Positions 48,654-58,666 of a stretch of DNA of 64,000 nucleotides are shown piece after piece. Under the pieces are notes generated by a model. The model ran no database searches, was not told the origin of the DNA, and was given only the letters and a program-made list of their open reading frames with translations. Made by a program: the position numbers and the translations under genes. How positions within the stretch are numbered: position 1 is the first letter of the stretch; every line of letters begins with the position of its first letter. Origin of the DNA: Candidatus Omnitrophota bacterium (GTDB lineage: Bacteria; Omnitrophota; Gorgyraeia; Gygaellales; JAQTUX01); the NCBI GenBank assembly GCA_028707125.1, contig JAQTUX010000001.1, positions 616,807 through 680,806 on the forward strand, read 5' to 3'.

Positions 48654-51600
48654 ATGATAAACCGATTGATCGAATATTGTTTGAAGAACCGGTTTGTGAC
48701 CATAGTGTTCTTCCTGACCATCGCCGTATGGGGCATATACGCGGTAGGCAGGATACCTGTTGATGCGATCCCCGATATAGGAGAGAATCAGCAGGTTGTC
48801 TTCACGGACTGGCCGGGCAGGGACGCCAAGACCATAGAGGATCAGGTTACCTATCCTTTGACCACCCGGCTGTTCGGATTGCCCGGAGTAAAGTCCATCC
48901 GCGGCTCTTCCGCCTTCGGGTTCTCGATGGTATATGTAGTGTTTGACGACTGGGTTGATTTCTACTGGGGCAGGTCGCGTATATTGGAAAAGCTGCAGCA
49001 GGCATTCATATTTTTACCCAAAGGGGTGCTTCCTGTGTTGGGCCCTGATGCCACGGGTTTAGGCCAGGTGCTCTGGTATACGATCGAAGGCGGAGGGCTT
49101 AACCCCGCCGAGTTAAGGACGCTGCAGGACTGGTATATCCGCTATCAATTAAGTTCGGTGGAGGGGGTTTCGGAGGTCGCCTCGGTCGGCGGGTTTATAA
49201 AACAGTACCAGATAGATGTCGACCCCAATAAGCTCTCCGTTTATAACATACGCCTCGGCGACATATTTAACGCCGTGCGCACATCAAATATTGATGTGGG
49301 GGCAAAGGTCTTTGAGCAGGGCGGGATGGAATTCATAATCAGAGGGGTCGGTTTCATAAAGACGCTGGAAGATGTTGAGAATATAGTCGTAGGCCTGGAT
49401 AAGGGCACGCCGGTTTACCTGAAGAGCATAGCCGATGTCAAATTAGGGCCGGAGTTCCGCAGGGGCGCTTTGGATAAAGGCGGCAGAGAGGCCGTCGGCG
49501 GCGTGGTTATTGTGCGTTACGGAGAGAACCCGCTGGAAGTTATCAAGAGAGTAAAGCAACGCCTTGAAGAGATAAAGATCGGCCTTCCGCAGGGGGTAAA
49601 AATAGTCCCCTTCTACGACCGGACAGACCTGATCAAGCGCACGATCAATACTTTGAGAGACACGCTCATTCTTGAGCTGATCCTGACCATCGCCGTAATA
49701 TTCTTATTTTTGGGGCATCTGCGTTCCAGCTTAATAGTATCGCTGACCCTGCCGCTGGCGGTACTGGTATCTTTTGTCGTAATGTATTATCTTAAGGTGG
49801 ACGCCAATATCATGTCTCTCTCCGGCATAGCCATTGCCATAGGCACCCTGGTGGATATGGGCATAATTATGACGGAGAACGCCTACCGCCGCCTGGCGAT
49901 GGATACAAGCGGCAGGCCGCGCCTCCAGATAATCTTTGAGGCGGCATCTGAGGTGGGTTCGGCGGTAATAACCGCCATACTCACTACCGTGGTATCCTTC
50001 TTTCCTGTATTCGCCCTGGTATCGCAGGAAGGAAAGCTCTTTAAGCCCCTGGCATATACCAAGACATTCGCCTTATTGTCTTCGGTATTTATCGCGCTTA
50101 CACTGGTGCCTGTGCTGGCTTATTTCTTTCTGAAAGGCAAGCTAAAACCCATAGAAGAGAATGCGTTCGGCAGGAATCTGGTCGCTGTTTATGAAAGGAT
50201 CCTGAGATGGGTCCTTGGCCACAGGAAGGCGTTTTTATCAATACCGCTTGCCATACTTATATCGGCGGTGCTGCTGGGAAGAAATATAGGAAGAGAGTTT
50301 ATGCCTGCCTTTGACGAGGGCGCCATACTTTTTATGCCTGTTGTCAGCCCGTCTGTGTCGCTCACCGAGGCAATTGAGATCATGCGCAAGCAGGATGAAA
50401 TAATCAAGGGTTTTCCCGAAGTAGAGACGGTGGTCGGCAAGGCAGGCAGGGCGGATACGGCTACGGACCCGGCGCCCATAGAAATGTTTGAGACGATAAT
50501 AAACCTTAAGCCGAAAGAACACTGGCGTAAAGGAATGACTAAAGAGAAGATCATTCATGAGATGGACGCGGCCTTAAAATTTCCCGGCGTGGCGAATATC
50601 TGGACACAGCCGATCGTAAACCGCGTAGATATGCTTGCCACCGGAATACGCACATCCGTGGGTGTTAAGATATTCGGCTCCGAGATAAAGGAGTTAGAAA
50701 GGATAGCGGAAGAAATAAAGTCGATCGTCCAGAATGTAAAGGGCGCCGAGGACCTGTACGCGGAGAAGATCAGCGGCAAGCCGTACCTGGAGATTATCCC
50801 TGACAGGGTAGAGATCGCCCGCTATGGGCTGACCATACAGGACGTGCAGGACGTTATTGAGTTAGGCATAGGCGGAGAGAACCTGACCACGACCATAGAA
50901 GGCAGGGAGCGTTACCCGGTGCGCGTGCGTTTCTCAAGAGAGTTGCGGGATTCCCCTCAGGAGATAGGGAGGGTACTCGTACCCACGCCCTCAGGAAATT
51001 ACATACCGTTAAATCAAGTCGCCAAAATAAATCTTACGGAAGGCCCGGCAATGATCAATTCTGAGAACGGGATGCTTCGGGCGTACGTCCTGATGAATGT
51101 GAGGGGAAGGGATATGGTGGGGTTTGTGGAGGAGGCATCGCGGCTGGTGGCCGAGAAGATGGCCGGACGCCTTCCCAGCGGCTATTCTATCCAGTGGTCA
51201 GGCCAGTTTGAAAACCAGGTAAGGAGCGGCAAGGTGCTGTCTCTGCTCATACCGTTGAGCTTATTCGTAAACTTTATGATACTTTTCATGAACTTCAAGT
51301 CCTTCCCCAGGGTATTTATGATCTTTACGGCCATACCCGTAACCCTGGCAGGAGGGGTTCTGCTTCTTGCGCTTTACGGATTTAATTTTTCCGTGGCGGT
51401 CTGGGTGGGTTTTATAGCGCTCTTCGGCATAGCCGTTGATGACGGCGTATTGATGACCACGTATTTAGACCAGCTGTTTGAATCACGCAAGCCCAAAACC
51501 AGGCAAGAGGTGATCGAGGCGACCGTAGAGGCGGGCAAGGCGCGCATAAGGCCGGCGTTTATGACCACTGTGACCACAATATTGGCTTTGCTTCCCATAT

Positions 51601-51758
51601 TCATTTTCGGCGGCACCGGTAAGGAGGTAATGCGTCCGATGGCCATCCCTACTTTCGGAGGCATGATCATAGAGACAATCACCTGGTTTATTATACCCAC
51701 GCTTTATTCCTGGTATAAGGAGCGCGGGCTGGCAAAACAAGAAGGAGGCGCACTGTGA
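48654..51758 (+). CDS. Heavy-metal RND pump (CusA/CzcA-like)
   Basis: 1034 aa, 12 membrane helices in two halves with two large periplasmic loops. Family segments such as [20 protein letters not shown] (about residues 395-414) and [17 protein letters not shown] in the second half are present, indicating a proton-driven pump of the heavy-metal exporter group. Substrate is probably Cu(I)/Ag(I), judging from the flanking metal-binding proteins. The stop codon overlaps the next gene by 4 bases. Confidence 0.93.
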   Translation: MINRLIEYCLKNRFVTIVFFLTIAVWGIYAVGRIPVDAIPDIGENQQVVFTDWPGRDAKTIEDQVTYPLTTRLFGLPGVKSIRGSSAFGFSMVYVVFDDWVDFYWGRSRILEKLQQAFIFLPKGVLPVLGPDATGLGQVLWYTIEGGGLNPAELRTLQDWYIRYQLSSVEGVSEVASVGGFIKQYQIDVDPNKLSVYNIRLGDIFNAVRTSNIDVGAKVFEQGGMEFIIRGVGFIKTLEDVENIVVGLDKGTPVYLKSIADVKLGPEFRRGALDKGGREAVGGVVIVRYGENPLEVIKRVKQRLEEIKIGLPQGVKIVPFYDRTDLIKRTINTLRDTLILELILTIAVIFLFLGHLRSSLIVSLTLPLAVLVSFVVMYYLKVDANIMSLSGIAIAIGTLVDMGIIMTENAYRRLAMDTSGRPRLQIIFEAASEVGSAVITAILTTVVSFFPVFALVSQEGKLFKPLAYTKTFALLSSVFIALTLVPVLAYFFLKGKLKPIEENAFGRNLVAVYERILRWVLGHRKAFLSIPLAILISAVLLGRNIGREFMPAFDEGAILFMPVVSPSVSLTEAIEIMRKQDEIIKGFPEVETVVGKAGRADTATDPAPIEMFETIINLKPKEHWRKGMTKEKIIHEMDAALKFPGVANIWTQPIVNRVDMLATGIRTSVGVKIFGSEIKELERIAEEIKSIVQNVKGAEDLYAEKISGKPYLEIIPDRVEIARYGLTIQDVQDVIELGIGGENLTTTIEGRERYPVRVRFSRELRDSPQEIGRVLVPTPSGNYIPLNQVAKINLTEGPAMINSENGMLRAYVLMNVRGRDMVGFVEEASRLVAEKMAGRLPSGYSIQWSGQFENQVRSGKVLSLLIPLSLFVNFMILFMNFKSFPRVFMIFTAIPVTLAGGVLLLALYGFNFSVAVWVGFIALFGIAVDDGVLMTTYLDQLFESRKPKTRQEVIEATVEAGKARIRPAFMTTVTTILALLPIFIFGGTGKEVMRPMAIPTFGGMIIETITWFIIPTLYSWYKERGLAKQEGGAL

Positions 51759-52312
51759 AAAATACAATCATGGCAATAACAACAGTTGTGTTTTTGGCTC
51801 TCACGCTTGTTGCTTACGGAGAGGATATGCAGGCAGGCCACCATCATATGATGGGCGAGATGGAGCATTCTATGGAAACAGGCATGATGCACGATGAAGA
51901 TATGGGAATCTGTCCGGTTATGCACAACAAGGCGAGCAAAGAATATTCTTATACATATGAAGGCAAGACCTACTACTTTTGCTGCCCGATGTGCATAGAA
52001 GAGTTCAAGAAAGACCCTGAGAAGTATATTTCCAGAATTAAAGAGGTAGATCTGGAGGCGTTTCAGTTCGGATTTTCTCCCGATATGATAACAGTCAAGA
52101 AAGGCGACATCGTAAAGATATACGCAACGTCGCGCGATGTGGCCCACGGATTTTCCATCAAGGAATACGATATCAACGTGCCGCTGGAAAAAGGGAAGGC
52201 GGAAAAAATAGAATTCCTGGCGGATAAGGCAGGTGAGTTTGATATCGTCTGTTCTGTGTATTGCGGCGCAGGCCACGGCAATATGAAGGCAAAGCTGATA
52301 GTGGAGGAATAG
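51755..52312 (+). CDS. Secreted YHS-CuA (cupredoxin) fusion protein
   Basis: 185 aa. Signal peptide (about residues 1-22), a His/Met-rich linker (about 28-48), a YHS domain with Cys53 and FCCPMC (about 75-80), and a C-terminal cupredoxin with all ligands of a dinuclear CuA centre: His131, Cys166, Cys170, His174 and Met177 ([12 protein letters not shown]). CuA normally belongs to cytochrome oxidase or nitrous oxide reductase, but no such enzyme is here. It probably binds or oxidises copper next to the efflux pump. Start GTG 51755 overlaps the pump stop. Confidence 0.85.
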   Translation: MKNTIMAITTVVFLALTLVAYGEDMQAGHHHMMGEMEHSMETGMMHDEDMGICPVMHNKASKEYSYTYEGKTYYFCCPMCIEEFKKDPEKYISRIKEVDLEAFQFGFSPDMITVKKGDIVKIYATSRDVAHGFSIKEYDINVPLEKGKAEKIEFLADKAGEFDIVCSVYCGAGHGNMKAKLIVEE

Positions 52313-52318
52313 CGCCTG

Positions 52319-52687
52319 GTGAGAGCGAAGATCGCGTATTTTATTTTACGGACGGGCCTGGGAGTTGTCTTTTTGATTTTCGGCATCGGTAAATTCAGGG
52401 GCGACATATGGGCTCAGACAATGGTGGCTATGGACTTTTTTCGCAATCTGCCCTGGAGCGCAGCGGTATCGGTAACCGCTGTAGGCGCGTTGGAGACCGT
52501 GACGGGAATATGCCTGATTATCGGCTTGTTTACCCGTTTTTTCGCCCTGCTGGCAGCGTTGCAGCTTACAGCCATCCTTATTTTGTTAAAATTTCAGGAG
52601 ATAAGGGATGTAGGATTACTGGGAGCGGCTTTGTATATAATGATGGTTAAGGCAAGGGAAGTAACTTATGTCTCGAAATCCGAATAA
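52319..52687 (+). CDS. DoxX-family membrane protein
   Basis: 122 aa with four membrane helices and the family GLGVVFLIFGIGKF start (about residues 10-23). DoxX proteins are associated with quinone or thiol redox functions. Start GTG 52319 is 6 bp after the previous stop. It overlaps the permease gene by 20 bases. Confidence 0.8.
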   Translation: MRAKIAYFILRTGLGVVFLIFGIGKFRGDIWAQTMVAMDFFRNLPWSAAVSVTAVGALETVTGICLIIGLFTRFFALLAALQLTAILILLKFQEIRDVGLLGAALYIMMVKAREVTYVSKSE

Positions 52688-53666
52688 GACCTTGATTGTT
52701 GCCGCGATTTTAGTATCGTCGGCGCTCTTATCCTATTTATTTGAATTTCTTGTGCCTTTCAGGCAGACGCTGTGGCTGTATTTTAAGACCATATGGTGGG
52801 CTGTCGCGCTGGGACTGTTTTTGGGCGGCGTAATTGAACATTACATACCGCGGGAATATATCTCGCATGCATTATCCAAACCCAGAAAGCGCACGATCTT
52901 TTACGCGGTTCTGCTGGGATTCCTTATGAGCACCTGCTCTCACGGGATACTCGCACTCTCCATTCAATTGCATAAAAAAGGCGCGTCCAACCCGGCGGTA
53001 GTGGCGTTTTTGCTTGCCTCGCCATGGGCAAATATAGCTATTACGATCATGTTGATAGGCTTCTTCGGCCTAAAGGCGTTGTTCATTATATTATCCGCCA
53101 TTGTCGTGGCATTGACTACCGGCCTTGTCTTTCAGTTCCTGGACGCGAAGGGATTGATAGAGAGAAATAAGAATATCGCGCAGACAGGGGAAGATTTTTC
53201 CATAACGGCCGATATTAAGAAGAGGATGGGGGCGTATCAATTTTCCCTCAATACATTAAAGTCGGACATCAAGGGCATATATAAAGGGATGATCTCTCTG
53301 GGCAATATGGTGCTGTGGTGGATCATGATAGGCATGGCTATTGCCAGCGCTGCCGGCGCCTATGTGCCTATGGGCATATTTAATAATTTTATGGGCCCGA
53401 CCATGTTCGGGCTTGTAATAACGCTTATAGTGGCTACCGTGATAGAGGTGTGTTCAGAGGGTTCCTCGCCGATGGCGTTTGAGATCTTCCGCCAGACAGG
53501 CGCCCTGGGTAACAGCTTTGTCTTCTTGATGGCAGGCGTAGTTACCGACTATACGGAGATAGGGTTGCTTTGGCACAACGTCGGCAAAAAGACCGCCATA
53601 TGGCTTCCTATCGTCGCGGTCCCGCAGGTAATAGTCCTCGGTATTATCGCCAACGCGCTGTTCTAA
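52668..53666 (+). CDS. Permease of the DUF318/COG0701 family
   Basis: 332 aa with about eight membrane helices. The family signature segment STCSHGILALSIQLHKKGA (about residues 86-104) and later VCSEGSSPMAFEIFR in the second half are present; the Cys-containing half-repeats are thought to line the transport path. Relatives export arsenic species or metal-thiol compounds. Here it is probably part of the metal-resistance cluster. Confidence 0.82.
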   Translation: MSRNPNKTLIVAAILVSSALLSYLFEFLVPFRQTLWLYFKTIWWAVALGLFLGGVIEHYIPREYISHALSKPRKRTIFYAVLLGFLMSTCSHGILALSIQLHKKGASNPAVVAFLLASPWANIAITIMLIGFFGLKALFIILSAIVVALTTGLVFQFLDAKGLIERNKNIAQTGEDFSITADIKKRMGAYQFSLNTLKSDIKGIYKGMISLGNMVLWWIMIGMAIASAAGAYVPMGIFNNFMGPTMFGLVITLIVATVIEVCSEGSSPMAFEIFRQTGALGNSFVFLMAGVVTDYTEIGLLWHNVGKKTAIWLPIVAVPQVIVLGIIANALF

Positions 53667-53685
53667 AATAATGGATATTTTTTTC

Positions 53686-53714
53686 TTGACAGGGTATTTT
53701 TTATTTGCTATAGT
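53686..53714 (+). promoter_or_regulatory. rex-hydrogenase operon promoter
   Basis: TTGACA (53686-53691), 17 bp, TATAGT (53709-53714). Confidence 0.8.
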
Positions 53715-53753
53715 TTGTGACAATTGGCACAGAGTTTGTGACTATTATTACGA
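53715..53753 (+). promoter_or_regulatory. Tandem Rex operators
   Basis: Box 1: TTGTGA-CAATTG-GCACAG (53715-53732), a good match to the Rex consensus TTGTGA-N6-TCACAA. Box 2: TTGTGA-CTATTA-TTACGA (53736-53753), right half weaker. They are spaced by 21 bp (two helical turns) and follow the -10 box directly. Confidence 0.8.
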
Positions 53754-54386
53754 ATGACACAGGCAAAAAGGGTACCCGAAGGCACAATATCCCGCCTTTT
53801 TATTTATCTCAGGGAAATTACCGAGTTAGCAAGGTTGAATATCCGCACGGTATCCTCCGCTGAGTTGGGCGAACGGGTTAATCTAAGCGATGCCCAGGTG
53901 AGGAAGGATTTAGGGCATTTCGGCCAGTTCGGCGTAAGCGGCTCGGGCTACGATACGGCGGAATTGAAGGCCGCGCTTGAGAAGATATTAGGCAAGGACA
54001 AGAGTTGGAACGTGGCCATTGTAGGCGCCGGCCATCTGGGTTCCGCGCTTATGACCTATCCCGGATTTAAGGAGCGCGGCCTGAACATTGTGGCCGCTTT
54101 TGATATAGACGCAAAGAAGGTCGGAAAGCAGATAAAGGACATAACGATCCAGTTCATAGAGGACTTGCCTAAAGTAATCGCGGAGAAGAAAGTGTCCATA
54201 GGCATTATCGCTGTCCCGGCAAAAGAGGGGCAGGAAGCGGCGGATAGATTAGTGAAGTCAGGGGTCGCCTGCATATTGAATTTCGCGCCTGTCACCTTAA
54301 CGGTGCCCGATAATATAAAGGTAAAGGACGTGGACTTATCAAGAGAGCTGGAAACGCTCTCTTATTTTTTGGCCAATAGAAAATAA
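53754..54386 (+). CDS. rex: Redox-sensing repressor Rex
   Basis: 210 aa. N-terminal winged-helix domain (about residues 1-78), NAD-binding Rossmann domain with GAGHLGSAL (about 85-93), and the C-terminal swapped helix. It represses when NADH is low relative to NAD+ and is released at high NADH. ATG 53754 directly follows the second Rex box; no Shine-Dalgarno sequence is present. Two Rex boxes at its own promoter show autoregulation and control of the hydrogenase operon downstream. Confidence 0.95.
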   Translation: MTQAKRVPEGTISRLFIYLREITELARLNIRTVSSAELGERVNLSDAQVRKDLGHFGQFGVSGSGYDTAELKAALEKILGKDKSWNVAIVGAGHLGSALMTYPGFKERGLNIVAAFDIDAKKVGKQIKDITIQFIEDLPKVIAEKKVSIGIIAVPAKEGQEAADRLVKSGVACILNFAPVTLTVPDNIKVKDVDLSRELETLSYFLANRK

Positions 54387-54387
54387 G

Positions 54388-55413
54388 ATGCGCGCGTATA
54401 TTTCAGAAAGTGATCTATTTAAATTGTTAGGCAGGTTAAAGCCGGGTTACGATGTTTTTATCCCCGTCAAGAAGGGCCAACAGCGCTTCTATAAGCGTTA
54501 TGACGCCCCCGAAGACGGCATCGTGATAGGAGAGGTCAGGCCGTTTGAGCCGCTTAAGGCCTTTTTTAGTAAGGCAAGGCAGGTGGTTGCTGAGGGTTTT
54601 CAGGACACCGCGCCCTCTGCGGGCAAGCCCTGTTGCATTGTAGGGGTCAAGGCATGCGACCTCAAAGGGTTCAAGGTCCAGGACTTCGTATTTAAGGACC
54701 ACGATTATCAGGACCCGTTTTATCTTGCTGCCCGCGCGGATAATCTTATTATATCCTCTGACTGCACCTGCGCGATAGAGACCTGTTTTTGCCTGGCTTT
54801 AGGCATTAAGCCATACCCTCAAGAGGACTTTGATATCAATCTTTCTCAGATAAGCGGCGGATTTGTCGTGTTGAGCGGTTCCACTAAAGGCGAAGACCTT
54901 ATAAAGAATAATCCGGATCTGTTCAAGGCCCCGCCCGGCGGAGCAGACAGACAGGTTGAGGATGTAAGGATGCGGGTCTCAAAAGAGGTTGATAAGAATA
55001 TCAGGGATAATAATATACCACATCAGGATGCCTTGAAAGGCGCTATGGAGCGCCAGTATAAGTCGGATATATGGGAGGATGAGGCAAAGACCTGCGTTGA
55101 GTGCGGCGCCTGCAATACCATATGTCCTACCTGCCATTGTTTTCTGCTGTATGATCAGAAGGACGCCGGCCGGATGGAGCGTTTCCGTATCTGGGATTCC
55201 TGCCTGGTAAAGGATTTTGCCAAAGTAGCGGGAGGCGCCAATCCCCGCCCTAAACTCTGGATGCGCCTGAGGAACAGGTTTGAAAAGAAATTTGATTTTT
55301 TTCCCAAGGTAGCAGGCGTGTACGCGTGCACGGGATGCGGCCGCTGTATTTCGGCCTGCCCGGCAAAGATAGATATAAGGAAGGTCTTAAGGAGATTGGC
55401 AGGCAATGCGTAA
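54388..55413 (+). CDS. Sulfhydrogenase-beta/AsrA-like 4Fe-4S protein
   Basis: 341 aa. The N-terminal two thirds are of the sulfhydrogenase beta/anaerobic sulfite reductase A type, with several extra Cys (e.g. CTCAIETCFCL about residues 128-138). The C-terminal part has two [4Fe-4S] motifs, CVECGACNTICPTCHC and CTGCGRCISACP. Together with the next protein it forms a diaphorase-like electron-transfer module to NAD(P)H. It starts 1 bp after rex. Confidence 0.85.
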   Translation: MRAYISESDLFKLLGRLKPGYDVFIPVKKGQQRFYKRYDAPEDGIVIGEVRPFEPLKAFFSKARQVVAEGFQDTAPSAGKPCCIVGVKACDLKGFKVQDFVFKDHDYQDPFYLAARADNLIISSDCTCAIETCFCLALGIKPYPQEDFDINLSQISGGFVVLSGSTKGEDLIKNNPDLFKAPPGGADRQVEDVRMRVSKEVDKNIRDNNIPHQDALKGAMERQYKSDIWEDEAKTCVECGACNTICPTCHCFLLYDQKDAGRMERFRIWDSCLVKDFAKVAGGANPRPKLWMRLRNRFEKKFDFFPKVAGVYACTGCGRCISACPAKIDIRKVLRRLAGNA

Positions 55414-56227
55414 TCTAAACCCATACAGGCCGATCAAGGCGGATGTCTTAGACGTCATAACGGAAACGCCCTCCATAAAGACGATAAGGTTTAAACCGGC
55501 GGAGCCGATAAGTTTTAAGACCGGGCAGTTTGTGGAGATCACCATACCGGGAGTGGGAGAGGCGCCGTTCACTCCTTCATCAAAGCCGTCGGTAAAAGAC
55601 ATAATGGAAGTAAGCGTGATGAAGGTGGGCAAGGTCACCGAAAAGATCCATGGGCTTGGCAAGGGGGACGTGATCGGCGTAAGAGGGCCGTTCGGCAAGG
55701 GCTACCCCGTAGATGACTTCAGGGATAAAGAAGTGCTGATCGTCGGCGGAGGATGCGGTTTTGCCCCTTTAAGGAGCTTAATGTATGAATTTTTTGAACG
55801 CAGCGGACAGTTTAAGAAATTATTTTTCAGGGGAGGGTGCCGTTCGCCAAAGGAGTTGGTTTATAAAGAGGAATCTAAAGAATGGGCAAAGAGAAAGGAT
55901 TTTGACATAGAGATCACCGTTGATAAAGGCGATGAGGAATGGACCGGCCACGTTGGATTGGTTACCGCGCTTTTAGATAAGGTGGATATGGATTATAAGA
56001 GCGGCATAGGCGTGGTATGCGGGCCGCCGATCATGATGAAGTTCGCCACCAGGAAACTGCTTGAATTGGGATTTAAGGAAAGTAATATATATCTTTCTAT
56101 GGAGAAAAATATGTCCTGCGGCATCGGTAAGTGCGGCCATTGCCGCATAGGCACGTATTACGCCTGCAAGGACGGGCCGGTGTTTAAGTACAGCCAGATA
56201 AAGGATTTTCCGGAGATATGGGATTGA
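55406..56227 (+). CDS. FAD/NAD-binding [2Fe-2S] subunit (HydG/AsrB-like)
   Basis: 273 aa. FAD-binding domain, NAD-binding VGGGCGFAPLRSL (about residues 113-125) and a C-terminal [2Fe-2S] motif CGIGKCGHC followed by ACKDGPVF (about 238-262). It is the gamma-type subunit that pairs with the previous protein to exchange electrons with NAD(P)H. The reading frame overlaps the previous gene by 8 bases. Confidence 0.9.
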   Translation: MRNLNPYRPIKADVLDVITETPSIKTIRFKPAEPISFKTGQFVEITIPGVGEAPFTPSSKPSVKDIMEVSVMKVGKVTEKIHGLGKGDVIGVRGPFGKGYPVDDFRDKEVLIVGGGCGFAPLRSLMYEFFERSGQFKKLFFRGGCRSPKELVYKEESKEWAKRKDFDIEITVDKGDEEWTGHVGLVTALLDKVDMDYKSGIGVVCGPPIMMKFATRKLLELGFKESNIYLSMEKNMSCGIGKCGHCRIGTYYACKDGPVFKYSQIKDFPEIWD

Positions 56228-56790
56228 GGGCCAGCGCGGAGCAATTACATCAAGGCAGGTTAAACGTCAAGCCGCAAAAAGGCAAGGATAAGAGGTTATT
56301 TGTAGACCTTGATATCTGCAGCAGCGGCCAGTGCGAGAAGTGCGTTATACGGTGCAGTTATTATTATCACCAGCAGGGCCCGGGCAATAACGGTATTGTT
56401 TCGGTAGCGGAACTGGCAACCTACGCGGTCATATGCCGCAAGTGCGAGCAGCCGCATTGCGTTGCCTCTTGTCCTGTGGACGCCCTTGAGCAGCAGAAGG
56501 ACAAGGATAAATTGCTTATAAGGCACAACATGCGCTGTATCAGCTGTAAGTCCTGCTCCAACGCCTGTCCTTACGGCACGATCTATCCGGAAAACGTCCC
56601 TCTGCTGATCCACAATTGTGATTTCTGCTTAGACAGAAGGAGCCATATTTTTGAACCGTTGTGCGTAAAGAGCTGCCCTTACGGCGCCTTGCAGCTGAAG
56701 GAGGCAGACGCGGACTTAGGCGAGAATACCTTTCTTGTAGGCGATAATATAATAGTCCATTCCGCGCATTGGGAGCGGGAAAAGGCATGA
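56218..56790 (+). CDS. Poly-ferredoxin electron-transfer subunit
   Basis: 190 aa with four Cys-rich clusters: CSSGQCEKCVIRC (about residues 34-46), CRKCEQPHCVASCP (about 74-87), CISCKSCSNACP (about 108-119) and CDFCLDRRS...CVKSCP. This is the HycB/CooF-like carrier with about four [4Fe-4S] clusters. It probably connects the diaphorase pair to the hydrogenase. ATG 56218 lies in the end of the previous gene. Confidence 0.88.
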   Translation: MGLRASAEQLHQGRLNVKPQKGKDKRLFVDLDICSSGQCEKCVIRCSYYYHQQGPGNNGIVSVAELATYAVICRKCEQPHCVASCPVDALEQQKDKDKLLIRHNMRCISCKSCSNACPYGTIYPENVPLLIHNCDFCLDRRSHIFEPLCVKSCPYGALQLKEADADLGENTFLVGDNIIVHSAHWEREKA

Positions 56791-57710
56791 TTTACGTATT
56801 TTATCTTTTATTCTATGGTTTTATAGTAACGGCTGCGCTGGGGCTTCTGGCAAGCTGGGTTGACAGAAAGGTTACGGCGCGTGTACAGTATAGAGTCGGG
56901 CCGCCTTTGCTTCAACCGCTGACAGATATTGTAAAACTTTTAGGCAAAGAGACGCTTATACCCGAAGGCGCGTCTAAAGCGATGTTTATTGCCAGCCCGG
57001 TAATAGGCTTGGCGAGCGTGATATTGGTATCTACGCTTCTGTGGGTAAATAATGTCAACCCGTCGTCGGGTTTCCTGGGGGATATAATAGTCGTTGTATA
57101 CCTGCTGGCGGTCCCTTCTATAAGTATTATGCTCGGAGGGTTCGCCTCTGCCAATCCCTTTGCCAGCATCGGCGCCTCGCGCGAGATGAAGCTTATTTTG
57201 AGCTATGAACTACCCTTTCTGCTGGCTGTGCTGGTCGCGGTGATAAAATCGGGATTCTCCATCAGATTGGGAGAGGTCCTGGCTTATCAGGCCCAAAACG
57301 GCGCGTATGCGGGCAGCTTATCCGGTATATTGGCGCTGGCCGTAGCAGTTATGTGCGTGCAGGCAAAGCTGGCGTTGGCGCCTTTTGACATACCGGAGGC
57401 GGAAACAGAAGTTATAGGCGGGCCCCTGATAGAGTATTCAGGCGCGGGGTTAGCGGTTTACCGGCTTATGAAAAATATGCTGCTTTTTACTTTGCCTTTG
57501 TTTTTAATAATTTTATTTATGGGGGGCCTGAGATCGGGCGGCGTTCAGATCATCTGGAGCATTTTGAAGGCCTTGGGGCTGGTGGCCTTGATCACCGTGA
57601 TAAGGAATACCAACCCACGCGTGAGAACCGACCACGCGGTGAGGTTTTTCTGGGGGCCGATGACAATAATCGCGATAATCGCGGTTGTGCTAGCGCTGGC
57701 AGGGAAATAA
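56787..57710 (+). CDS. NuoH/EchB-like membrane subunit
   Basis: 307 aa with about eight membrane helices. The family signatures DRKVTARVQYRVGP and PLLQPLTDIVKL (about residues 24-50) and PFDIPEAETEVIGG with YSGAGLAVYRL (about 207-232) are present. It anchors the hydrogenase and takes part in ion pumping. The ATG overlaps the previous stop (ATGA). Confidence 0.93.
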   Translation: MIYVFYLLFYGFIVTAALGLLASWVDRKVTARVQYRVGPPLLQPLTDIVKLLGKETLIPEGASKAMFIASPVIGLASVILVSTLLWVNNVNPSSGFLGDIIVVVYLLAVPSISIMLGGFASANPFASIGASREMKLILSYELPFLLAVLVAVIKSGFSIRLGEVLAYQAQNGAYAGSLSGILALAVAVMCVQAKLALAPFDIPEAETEVIGGPLIEYSGAGLAVYRLMKNMLLFTLPLFLIILFMGGLRSGGVQIIWSILKALGLVALITVIRNTNPRVRTDHAVRFFWGPMTIIAIIAVVLALAGK

Positions 57711-57718
57711 CAAGCGGA

Positions 57719-57738
57719 CCCCACACTTACGTGTGGGG
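57719..57738. repeat. Perfect 8-bp hairpin between NuoH-like and small subunit genes
   Basis: CCCCACAC (57719-57726) pairs with GTGTGGGG (57731-57738) around a TTAC loop. It is the only sizeable gap in this operon and has no T-run, so it may be an mRNA-processing or stabilising element. Confidence 0.7.
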
Positions 57739-57753
57739 AATAAGAATTTTGCT

Positions 57754-58182
57754 ATGTCTGTAAAACTAAAAGCATTGCTAAAATCTCCTTGGGTTTTTCA
57801 CCTCTCCACCGGCAGTTGCAATAACTGTGATATAGAAATATTGGACTGCCTGACTCCCAGGTTTGACGTGGAGAGATTTGGCATGCTTCTGGCAGGCAGC
57901 ATTAAACATGCCGACGTGCTTTTGATAACCGGCTCAGGCAACAGGAAAACAATGGAGAGGGCGAAAAGGGTTTATGAGCAGATGCCCAAGCCCTGCCTGG
58001 TTGTGGCAATAGGGGAGTGCGCGCTTTCAAGGGGCATGTTCATAAACAGCTATAACTGCCCGGTGCCGGTTGACCACATTATACCGGTTGATGTTTATAT
58101 CCCTGGATGCCCGCCGAAACCGGAGGCGATAATCGCGGGCGTGGTAAAACTGATAGAAAAGATCAAGGAGAAGACAAAATAG
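57754..58182 (+). CDS. [NiFe]-hydrogenase small subunit (NuoB-like, group 4)
   Basis: 142 aa with the four Cys of the proximal [4Fe-4S] cluster: Cys22 and Cys25 (GSCNNC), Cys89 (GEC) and Cys119 (PGCPPKP). ATG 57754 is chosen over an in-frame GTG at 57733, which lies in the hairpin. It passes electrons from the Fe-S carrier to the [NiFe] centre in the large subunit. Confidence 0.92.
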   Translation: MSVKLKALLKSPWVFHLSTGSCNNCDIEILDCLTPRFDVERFGMLLAGSIKHADVLLITGSGNRKTMERAKRVYEQMPKPCLVVAIGECALSRGMFINSYNCPVPVDHIIPVDVYIPGCPPKPEAIIAGVVKLIEKIKEKTK

Positions 58183-58183
58183 C

Positions 58184-58663
58184 ATGGACAGAGAAGATGT
58201 CTTAAAGGATATAGAGGAAAGGTTCAGCGGCGACATCGTAGATATATCCGACAGATCGCCGAAGAGGGTATATATTGAGATCAAGCCGGATTCCCTCAGG
58301 AAGGTCGCGCGTTATGTATTCAGGGGCCTGGGCGCGCGTTTTAATATCGCTTCAGGCGTTGATATGCGTTACCATATGGAGATACTCTATCATTTTACCG
58401 TTGAGGAGATCGACCTGGTCATTTCGTTAAGGGTAAAGCTGGATAAGGATAAGCCGCTTGAGATAGATTCCATCGCGCCGGATATGGAAGCGGCTAACTG
58501 GATAGAAAGAGAGATACACGAGATCCTGGGCGTGGATTTCAAGGGCCATCCCGATCTAAGACGGCTGCTGTTGCCCGACAATTGGCCTGAAGGCGTGTAT
58601 CCCCTTCGCAGGGATTATGAAGAGTGGGATAATGACGCGATCAGAGACAGAGGGATAAAATAA
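58184..58663 (+). CDS. NuoC/MbhK-like subunit
   Basis: 159 aa. The C-terminal segment with ANWIEREIHEILGVDFKGHPDLRRLLLPDNWPEGVYPLRRDY is the Complex1_30kDa signature (I quote it only by position, about residues 103-146). Structural subunit of the peripheral arm. Start ATG 58184 is 1 bp after the previous stop. Confidence 0.9.
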   Translation: MDREDVLKDIEERFSGDIVDISDRSPKRVYIEIKPDSLRKVARYVFRGLGARFNIASGVDMRYHMEILYHFTVEEIDLVISLRVKLDKDKPLEIDSIAPDMEAANWIEREIHEILGVDFKGHPDLRRLLLPDNWPEGVYPLRRDYEEWDNDAIRDRGIK

Positions 58664-58666
58664 TAA

